From assembly GCA_036503065.1 (NCBI GenBank), contig DASXXM010000212.1, positions 1 through 26,796 on the forward strand: a stretch of DNA of 26,796 nt, written 5' to 3'. Origin of the DNA: DATEPR01 sp036503065. Its GTDB lineage: Bacteria; Actinomycetota; Actinomycetes; Mycobacteriales; Pseudonocardiaceae. The position numbers and the translations under genes are program-made. Each line of letters opens with the position of its first letter. Within the stretch, counting starts at the first letter, position 1. A model generated the notes under the pieces. It did no database searches and was not told the origin of the DNA. It saw nothing but the letters and a program-made list of their open reading frames with translations. Shown piece after piece: positions 6,980 through 14,600 of the stretch.

Positions 6980-9798
6980 GCACCGCGCCGAGCCAGGACC
7001 GTGGCCAGGTCAGGCTGGAGTTGGGTGATGGCCAGCCGGTCGGCGGCCTCGCACGCGATCGCCAGCGCCTCGCGTAGGCAGTATTCGGCATTCTCCAACT
7101 GACCCAACGCCAGGTGCGTCCGGCCCAACGCGTGCAGGGTGTGCATCTGGCCGATCCGGTCGCCGCTGGTCCGGACCAGTGCCAGGCCGCTGCGCAGCGT
7201 GTGACCGGCGTCCTTGGCACGCCCCTTGGCCAGCTGCGCTTCGCCCATCCGGTGCAGCGCCTGGGCTTCGGTGCGGCGGTGGCCGGCCTGGCGGGACAGG
7301 CGCAGTGCGTCCTCCAACTGGGCGATCGCGTCGTCCGGGCGGCCGGTGACCAGGTCGATCCGGGCCAGGTTGATCAGCACGTGTGCCTCGCCGACCCGGT
7401 CGCCCAGCAGGCGGAAGTCCGCGAGTGCCTGCTGGTAGCGCGCTTGGGCCTGATTGAGTTCGCCCTCCTGATAATGGACCGTGGCGATGTTGCGCGCGGC
7501 CAGTGCCCTGCCGTGCGGGTCGTCCAGTGCCATGAACGTGCGCAGGGCCGGGATCAGCACCGATTTGGCCTGCTCGGTCTGGCCGCGGCTGACGTACAGC
7601 GAACCGAGTGAGCACAGCATCGCCGCCTCGCCCCTGCGGTTTTCGGCCGCACGGGTGGCCGCGAGCGCCACGCGGTGGGTCTCCTCCCACTCGTCCACGT
7701 AGGCGCGTGCCTCGAACAGGGTGACCAGCATCATCGCCAGGTCCCAGCTCAGTTCGTCGAGGCCGGCGGCGGCACTCTGCCGGACGGCGGCGCACAGGTT
7801 GGTGCGTTCCACGTCCAGCCAGCGCAACGGTTCCACGGCCGCCAGCCGCACCGGCCAGCGCGCTGCCGAGCCGTGCATGACCGTGAACTGGCCGCCGTAG
7901 AGCTGCTGGTGGGCCAGTTCGGCCAGCGACAGCCAGCCGCCGCAGACGCGGGCCAGTGCCGCGGCGCGCTGCTCCGCCGGGTCGTTGGCGGCCTGTTCCC
8001 TGGCGAAGATCCGGACCAGTTCGTGGGTCCGGTAGTGCGCCGGGACACCGGCGCCGCCCGCGGTGACGTCGACCAGTTGGGCCTCCACGAGGTTCTCCAA
8101 CAGCTCGGACGCGTCGAACTGGTCGATGTCGAGCACGGCGGCGGCCAGCCAGTCCGGGAAACCGTCCGTGTCGAAATCGCACAGCAGTCGCAGCAACAGC
8201 CGCTCACGGTCGGGCAGACCTTGGTAGGTCAGGGAGATCGTGGCGCGGACGCCGAGATCGCCGTGCGCGAGCTCGTCGAGCCGGTGGCCCTCGTCCGCGA
8301 GGCGCCGCGCCAGCTGTTGCAGTGTCCAGTGTGGACGGACAGCGAGGCGCGACCCGATGATGCGTAAGCCCAGCGGCAGGCCACCGACCAGCCGGGTCAG
8401 TTCGGCGACCTCGGCGCGTTCGGTCGCGACCCGGTCCTGGCCGGCGATCCGGCCCAGTAGGTCGGCCGCATCGCGCTCGCCGAAACCGGGCACGTCGACC
8501 ACGCGGGCACCGGCCAAGCCGACCAGCTTGGCCCGGCTGGTGATCAGCACGCCGCAGGTCGAGCTGCCCGGTAACAGCAGCCGCACCTGGTCCTCGGTGC
8601 CAACGTCCTCCAGCACGACGAGCATCCGGCGGTCGGCGAGGAGGCTGCGGTACAGCTCGGCGCGTTCGTCGACGTTGTCCGGGATCGCGGTGTGGAACAC
8701 GCCGAGCGCACGCAGGAATCGGCTCAACACCTCGCCAGGGCCGCGCGGGTGGGCCAGGCTGCCGCCCAGATCCGCGTACAGCTGGCCGTCGGTGAACGGG
8801 GACCGTGCCAGCAGGTGCGCGGTGTGCACGGCCAGCGCGCTCTTGCCGACACCACCGATGCCGGACGCCACCACGACCGGCACCGCGTCGTGCGCCGCCG
8901 AGTCGGCCAGCAGGCCGGTGAGCCGGTCGACCAGGTCGGCCCGGCCGACGAAGTCGGCGATGTCGGCGGGCAGTTGCCGGGCCGGGGCGAGCACCACGGG
9001 TGCCTGCTCCCCCACCATCAGCTCCGGGTCGTTGGCCAGGATGAGCGTTTCCATCCGGCGCAGTTCGTCGCCGGGTTCGAGGCCGAGCCCGATCAGTTCC
9101 CGTCTGCCGTCGCGGTAGACCTCCAGCGCCTCGGCCTGCCGGCCGGACCGGTGCAGCGCCAGCATGAGCTGAGCGCGGCTGCGCTCCCGCAGCGGATGGG
9201 CGGCGACCCGTTCGGCCAGTTCGCTGATCAGCTCGCGGCCGCGGCCAAGGCGCAGGCCCCAGTCCGCGCAGCTCTCCAGGGCGACCAGCCGGTCCTCGTC
9301 AAGTCGGGTGGCGCGGGTCGCGATCGTCGAGCTGTTCAGGCCGTCGAGGGCCGGGCCGCGCCAGAGGTCCAGTGCCCGGCGCGCGACCGCGACGGCCTCG
9401 GCCAACTGGCCGCGTTGTGCCAGGCCGGTGGCCTCGGTGGTCAGCTGTTCGAACCGGTGGCTGTCGAGCTGGCCGGGCTGGATGCGGATCAGGTAGCCGC
9501 TGGGCCCGGTCTCGATCGGGTCCGCGCCGCCGAACTCGCGCAGCAGGCCCCTGATCGCGGACACGCAGATGTGGACCTGGCTGCGGGCCGTGGCGGGCGG
9601 GGCGTCCTCCCAGACCGCGTCGATCAGGCGTTCGCTGCTCACCACCCGGTTGGCGGCCAGCAGGAGTGTCGCCAGGATGGCCCGCTGCCGGTGAGCCCGC
9701 AGCTGCGCCCGCCGTCCGTCACCGACGACCGCGACCGGCCCGAGCACCTCGAACGCGATGGCTCCCGGTGGGTGGTCGGTGTCCGTGGCAGGACTCAT
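6955..9798 (-). CDS. SARP-family transcriptional regulator (AfsR-like: wHTH-BTAD-NB-ARC-TPR)
   Basis: The ~947-residue protein has an OmpR-type winged helix at the N terminus (about residues 14-95), a BTAD domain (about 100-245, with AVAVARRALDLWRGPALDGL and HPLRERSRAQLMLALHRSGR), an NB-ARC ATPase with P-loop GIGGVGKSALA (about 312-322), and C-terminal TPR repeats (about 690-930). This is the large AfsR-like architecture. SARPs bind direct repeats upstream of biosynthetic promoters and recruit RNA polymerase; the ATPase/TPR part is regulatory. The ATG at 9796-9798 is chosen because GGGGAGAG lies 5 nt upstream, although the frame is open further. The gene is divergent from the ATP-grasp ligase and next to the NRPS locus, so it is the most likely pathway activator. 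No TTA codon was noticed. Confidence 0.93.
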   Translation of the reverse strand: MSPATDTDHPPGAIAFEVLGPVAVVGDGRRAQLRAHRQRAILATLLLAANRVVSSERLIDAVWEDAPPATARSQVHICVSAIRGLLREFGGADPIETGPSGYLIRIQPGQLDSHRFEQLTTEATGLAQRGQLAEAVAVARRALDLWRGPALDGLNSSTIATRATRLDEDRLVALESCADWGLRLGRGRELISELAERVAAHPLRERSRAQLMLALHRSGRQAEALEVYRDGRRELIGLGLEPGDELRRMETLILANDPELMVGEQAPVVLAPARQLPADIADFVGRADLVDRLTGLLADSAAHDAVPVVVASGIGGVGKSALAVHTAHLLARSPFTDGQLYADLGGSLAHPRGPGEVLSRFLRALGVFHTAIPDNVDERAELYRSLLADRRMLVVLEDVGTEDQVRLLLPGSSTCGVLITSRAKLVGLAGARVVDVPGFGERDAADLLGRIAGQDRVATERAEVAELTRLVGGLPLGLRIIGSRLAVRPHWTLQQLARRLADEGHRLDELAHGDLGVRATISLTYQGLPDRERLLLRLLCDFDTDGFPDWLAAAVLDIDQFDASELLENLVEAQLVDVTAGGAGVPAHYRTHELVRIFAREQAANDPAEQRAAALARVCGGWLSLAELAHQQLYGGQFTVMHGSAARWPVRLAAVEPLRWLDVERTNLCAAVRQSAAAGLDELSWDLAMMLVTLFEARAYVDEWEETHRVALAATRAAENRRGEAAMLCSLGSLYVSRGQTEQAKSVLIPALRTFMALDDPHGRALAARNIATVHYQEGELNQAQARYQQALADFRLLGDRVGEAHVLINLARIDLVTGRPDDAIAQLEDALRLSRQAGHRRTEAQALHRMGEAQLAKGRAKDAGHTLRSGLALVRTSGDRIGQMHTLHALGRTHLALGQLENAEYCLREALAIACEAADRLAITQLQPDLATVLARRGAYDGVASA

Positions 9799-9979
9799 CG
9801 GGCTCTCCCCTACGTCCGCACCGACAGCGCCCAAGCGTCCAGTCCACACGCGGTCGCCGGCCGCGTCCACTTCGGTAGTGCGGCGAAAGGGATTCGATGG
9901 CGGCCGCCCGAACAATCACGGGTAGGTCGCCCTGTCGGCATCCGGCGGCGACAGGCAGGCGGAAGGACGGGTTTGGCAG
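9799..9979. promoter_or_regulatory. Divergent promoter region, SARP / ATP-grasp ligase
   Basis: This 181-bp region lies between the SARP and ligase starts. GTCC-containing heptamers recur (GCGTCCA at 9835-9841 and 9863-9869), but the spacing does not match the 11- or 22-bp phasing expected for SARP boxes. GGAAGGA at 9961-9967 is a plausible ribosome site for the ligase. Confidence 0.3.
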
Positions 9980-11221
9980 ATGGCGGCGCGCCTGATCTTC
10001 GTCGAGTCGGACACGAAAGGGGCCGCGATGCCGGCCCTGGCCACCGCGGCCCGGCTGGGTCTGGAACCGGTGCTGCTGACCGGTCGCCCGCAGCGCTACA
10101 CCGGCCTGGCCGACACCGGCGCAGAGGTCGTCGAGTGCGACACCAACAGCCTGGAAGCACTCGTCGACGTCACGTCACGGTGGCGGCGCGACATCGCGGG
10201 CGTCACGACGACCAGCGAGTACCACCTGCTGGCGGTCGCCGAACTGGCCCGGTATCTGGGTCTGCCGGGCAATCCGCCTGCCGCCGTCCGGCTGTGCCGG
10301 AACAAGGCGGGCATGCGGGGCGCGCTGGCCGCGGCCGAGATCGGGCAGCCGAGATATGCGGCGCTGCGCGATCACCGACGGCTCGCGACGACACTGCGTG
10401 AGGTCGGGCTGCCGTGCGTGGTCAAGCCGGTGGATCAGTCCGGATCGCGGGATGTGCGGCTGTGCCGGTCCGAGCCGCAGGTGCGCGCACACCTGCGGCA
10501 GATTCTGTCCGACACCCGCTCGGCGGGTGTGGCGCTGGTCGAGGAGTACCTGGACGGACCCGAGTACAGCCTTGAGATGTTCAGCACGGCGGGGGTCGCC
10601 AGGTGTGTCGGCATCACGGCGAAGTCCGTGACCGGTGATCCGTATTTCGTGGAGGCCGGTCACCGCTATCCCGCCGGCCTCGACCCGGATGTGTCCCGGA
10701 TGTTGATCACCACGGTCCGCAGGGCACTGGGCGCGGTGGGCGTCCGCGAGGGCCCGACGCACACCGAGGTGAAGCTGCTGACCGACCGGGCCGCGGTGGT
10801 GGAGATCAACATCCGGCTGGCCGGCGGGCTGATCCCGGAGCTGATCAAGCTGGTGGACGGGATCGACCTGCTGGAACAGCAGATCCGGGCCGCCGTCGGC
10901 CGCCCGGTCGACCTGGCCAGGGTGCCGGGACCGGACAAGGTCGCCGAGATCCGGTTCATCACCGTGGACACGGCCGGCACGGTGCTGGACGTGGCAGGCG
11001 TGGACCAGGCCAGCGCGGTGCCCGGCGTGCGCGCGGTTTCGGTGCCGCTGCTGCCCGGCGCCGAGGTCGGCCCGCCCCGCGACGCGGGCGACCGGGTCGG
11101 CCACGTCATCGCGGGCGGCGCGGACCGTGAGTACGTGACCGCGAGTCTGAACCGGGCCACGAGCCTGATCCGGATAGCGCTGGTGCCCGACGAGGACGCC
11201 GCCGACCTGACCTCGCACTGA
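9980..11221 (+). CDS. ATP-grasp carboxylate-amine ligase
   Basis: The 413-residue protein has the layout of ATP-grasp ligases of the biotin carboxylase/BacD type: an N-terminal Rossmann-like domain (LIFVESDTKG, about residues 5-14), a central ATP-grasp domain with the nucleotide-binding lysine strand CVVKPVDQSGSRDV (about 146-160), VEEYLDGPEYSLEM (about 186-199), and the metal-binding EINIRLAGG (about 274-282), then a C-terminal domain. Such enzymes activate a carboxylate as acyl phosphate and join it to an amine, often an L-amino acid, to make dipeptides. Its place between a SARP and an NRPS operon suggests it supplies or extends a pathway building block; this is inference. The spacing of the motifs does not fit the RimK/graspetide type well. 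Its stop codon lies inside the first copy of a 15-bp repeat bounding the downstream array. Confidence 0.85.
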   Translation: MAARLIFVESDTKGAAMPALATAARLGLEPVLLTGRPQRYTGLADTGAEVVECDTNSLEALVDVTSRWRRDIAGVTTTSEYHLLAVAELARYLGLPGNPPAAVRLCRNKAGMRGALAAAEIGQPRYAALRDHRRLATTLREVGLPCVVKPVDQSGSRDVRLCRSEPQVRAHLRQILSDTRSAGVALVEEYLDGPEYSLEMFSTAGVARCVGITAKSVTGDPYFVEAGHRYPAGLDPDVSRMLITTVRRALGAVGVREGPTHTEVKLLTDRAAVVEINIRLAGGLIPELIKLVDGIDLLEQQIRAAVGRPVDLARVPGPDKVAEIRFITVDTAGTVLDVAGVDQASAVPGVRAVSVPLLPGAEVGPPRDAGDRVGHVIAGGADREYVTASLNRATSLIRIALVPDEDAADLTSH

Positions 11222-11608
11222 CCTACCTTCTGCTGCAGCACATTTGCTATAGCATGTTTGCTATAGCTTCAAGCTTGGTCGAACCGTGATCGTGGTGCAG
11301 CATATTTGCTATAGCGCTGGCCTGGGCAGGGCGGCGCTATTGATGCAGCAAACTTGCTATACCTCGCGCTGACCTACCCTTTTGCTGCATGTTTGCTATA
11401 GCGCCAGGCTCGGTCGAGCCGTGATCGTGGTGCAGCATATTTGCTATAGCGCCCGCCTGGGCAGGGCGGCGGTGCTGATGCAGCATATTTGCTATAGCGT
11501 GAGCCTGGCAGTCATTCCGGTCCCGTGTGGTCCCAGGCTCGTTTGGCGAGTTGGATCCGGTTGGGGGATCGGGTCTCCCTTGCAGTGACCTACCTCGCAC
11601 TGGCCTAC
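11212..11608. repeat. 15-bp repeat copies that bound and divide the array region
   Basis: The sequence CTCGC(A/G)CTG(A/G)CCTAC occurs in the same orientation at 11212-11226, 11363-11377 and 11594-11608, with a partial copy (CAGTGACCTAC) at 11583-11593. The first copy contains the TGA stop of the ATP-grasp gene and the last contains the complement of the TAG stop of the NRPS gene. They therefore mark both edges of the intergenic array and its internal duplication point. Confidence 0.8.
11234..11498 (+). repeat. Seven-copy direct repeat array, 20-bp unit, mostly 48-bp phased
   Basis: The unit TGCAGCATATTTGCTATAGC begins at 11296, 11431 and 11479 in identical form. One-base or more diverged copies begin at 11234, 11248 (overlapping the first), 11344 and 11383. 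All are in the same orientation. Start-to-start distances are 14, 48, 48, 39, 48 and 48. The unit contains the palindrome GCTATAGC and the dyad AGCA-N4-TGCT, and is far richer in A+T than its surroundings. The ~28-bp segments between units are of two types that alternate and are themselves duplicated (11268-11295 resembles 11403-11430; 11316-11343 resembles 11451-11478). The region 11222-11604 holds no gene I can support. On the minus strand the unit reads as an AIANMLH-type peptide, and a 49-codon frame (11337-11486) exists, but it has no ribosome site. Confidence 0.9.
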
Positions 11609-14600
11609 ACCCGTATGCCAACGCCCAGCTCGGCCAGCAGGTCGGCGACGAACTCGTGGCCGGCCTCGCCGTTGGCCAGCACGACCACTCCGGCGCCGCT
11701 TTCCAGCCCGACGGCGGAATACGACCGGTAACCGACCGGTCCTGTGCCGGCATGCCCGTACCAACGGACACCACCAGAGGTGCGCACCACCGTGCCCAGT
11801 CCGTGACCCGTGTCCGCCGACCGCGTCAACAGCTGGTCGACGGCCCACCGATTCAACACCGCGCCGCCGCCGATCCACGCCCTGCCGATCTCGACGGCAA
11901 CCTGCGCCAGGTCGAACGCCGTGGTCCACAACCCATCGGCAGCCAGCCCGCCCGGCACCGGTGCCCCGTCGACCCCATGGCCGACGGCCAGCCGGTCCAC
12001 CCGGGAATCGGTGAACGCGGCCCCGTAGCCGCTGTCCCGCATACCCAACGGCGCGAACACCAGTTCCCGCATCAGATCGGCGAACGGCAGGCCCAGCACA
12101 CCGCGCAGTAACCGTTGCACGACAACGACATCGTCATCCCAGAGCAGTCGACGCCAGGTGAGCTGCCGACCGGTCGAGTAGTGGTCGGCCTCGTCGTCCA
12201 GGTCGAGCACACCGTCCCGCGCCAACCGCAGCACGGCCAGCGTCGCGACGTGCACACCGAGCGAACCGGCCGGAAACACCGTGTCCGGACGGACCGGCAC
12301 ACCACCGGCCACCGAACAGACACCCTCGCCCCACGAATCGACCACGGCACCGTCGGCCACCAGCGCGATGCCGACCCCGGGAACCCGGTGGCGCCCCAGC
12401 CGGAGCAGTGTCGACGGCGCCCCCGGCGACAACCGGTCCAGGAAAGCCCGCTCCGGCACCACGGACGGCGGACGGGCCGCGAGCAACGCGGTCAACCTCG
12501 ACATGAACGCATCGGCCAGCGACCGCACGGTCGAGGACCGGTGCACGCTGGTCGAGTACGTCCAGTGCACCTGAACCTCGCCGTCGACCACGACGGCATC
12601 GACATCCAACAGATACGGCCGAATCCCGTCCGGTGCCCGGTCCGTGCCCGACCACACCCGCGTGAACTTCCCGGTGTCCCGATTCGGGTACGACCGGCCA
12701 TGGTAGTGGAAGCGCACGGCGGCCGGCAGGTGGTTGGGCGGCGAGGGATGGAGGTACTGCACGATGCCGTGCCCGACACCGTGGTTCGGCGTGTGTCGCA
12801 GGTGTTCCCGCACGATCTCGTTGCTGCGCCGGGGATCGAGCGAGTCCGGCAACGTGAGGTGCAGCGGGTGGCTGCTGGTGAACCAGCCGACGGTTCTGCT
12901 GAGGTCCACGTCGTCGAACAGCGGCTCGCGGCCGTCGCTCTCGATGTCGATGTCGACCCGTGACCGTCCCGTGTGGTCGGACAGCGTCTGGGCCAACGCG
13001 GTGACCAGTAGTTCGTCGATGCGTTGGGCCAGCAGTGTTTCGGTGTGCGGTCGGTCCAGGGTGCTGGTCACCGTGTCGGCCGAGCCGTGGGTGTTGTCGC
13101 CGTTGCGGCGGTCCACCGGGAACAGGTGCGGCAACGGCCGGGGCTGCTGCCAGTACGCGGCTTCCGGCGCGAACTCGGCGCTGGTCGCGTGGGCGGCGAG
13201 TCGGTTGGCCCAGTGCTGGAACGAGGTCGTCTTGGCGGGCAGCGAACACGGCTTGCCGGAGTTGTACTGCCAGTAGGCCGTGGCGAGATCGTCGAGCAGG
13301 ATGTGCCACGAGGTCGGGTCGACGGTCAGTTGGTGCACCGTGATGGTCAGCTCGTCCGGTCGGTCGTCACCGGACTTGACCAGCAGGGCACGCAACAGCG
13401 GGCCGTCGCGCAGGGAGAGGCCGCGGTGCAGTTCGGCGGTGGCCCGTTCGACGGCGTCGGGCTCGCCGGATTCCAGGACCCGCAACAGGTCGCCGGGCTC
13501 GTAGGCGGCGATGTACTGGTGCCACTCCCCCGCGCGCGTGCGGTCCAGGCGCAGCCGCAGGGCGTCGTGGTGCGTGACCACCGCCTCCAGCGCCCGGCGC
13601 AACGGTTCCGGCGTGACCGGCTCGTGCCAGCGCAGCCGGACCGACTGGTTGTAGTGGTCGCGCGGCACGTCCAGCATGGTGAACCAGCGCTGGACCGGGG
13701 TCAGCGGCACCTCCCCGGCGACGGTGCCCTGTTCGGCCTGCACGATCACCGCTTCGACCGGCGTGTCGACGGCGGCAGCCAGGTCGGCGATGGTCGGGTT
13801 GGCGAAGATCTGCCGTGGTGTCAAGGCGAGTCCGGCCCGCCGGGCGGCGACCATCACCTGGACGGACCGGATCGAGTCGCCGCCGAGGTCGAAGAAGCTG
13901 TCGTGCACGCCGACGTTCGGCACCCGCAGCACGTCCCGCCACACCTTGGCAAGGGTCCGCTCGACGGGGGTCCCGGGTGCCACGAACGCCGGCTCGTCGC
14001 GGGTCGGCAGGGCCGCCCTGTCCACCGTGCCGTCGGTGTGCAGCGGCAACCAGTCCAGCACCACGAACGCGGCCGGCACCATGAAGTCCGGCAGCCGGGC
14101 CTGGAGGTACGCACGCAACTCGGACGTGGTCGGCGCCTTTTCCCTCCTGGGCACCACGAAGGCGACGAGCTCGCCATCGCGGGCCACCACGACCGCCCTG
14201 GCCAGCCGGGGATGCGCGGACAGCACCGACTCGATCTCGCCCAACTCGACGCGGAACCCGCGGATCCACACCTGGTCGGCCAGCGGCCCGAGGAACTCCA
14301 GCGTCCCGTCCGGCAGCCACCGAACCAGATCACCGGTCCGATAGCACCGGCTGCCCGGCGGCCCGAACGGATCGGGCACGAACCGCCGCGCCGTCAACAC
14401 GGGCCGGCCGTGATAGCCGCGCGCCACGCCGTCGCCGGCGAGCACGGCCTCGCCCGGCACGCCGATCGGCACCGGCAGGCCCGCGTCGTCCAGCACGTAG
14501 ACCCGGGTGTTGGCGATCGGGCGGCCGACCGAGACACGCCCTGCCGACGCGTCGCCCGACCACACCGTGGCGTTGCCGGACACCTCGCTGCCGCCGTACC

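Noticed and set aside
9799..9979. SARP-binding direct repeats
   Set aside because: GTCC-containing heptamers recur, but at 23- and 5-bp offsets, not the 11- or 22-bp phase of known SARP boxes.
11337..11486. Minus-strand 49-codon gene encoding AIANMLH-type peptide repeats
   Set aside because: It has no ribosome site, the equivalent frame in the other block is interrupted by stops, and the repeated peptide follows simply from the DNA repeat. Kept only as a note in the array entry.
11234..11498. CRISPR array (20-bp repeats with ~28-bp spacers)
   Set aside because: The repeat is shorter than usual and varies in sequence, the inter-repeat segments are duplicated rather than unique, one spacing is 14 bp, and no cas gene is in the window.
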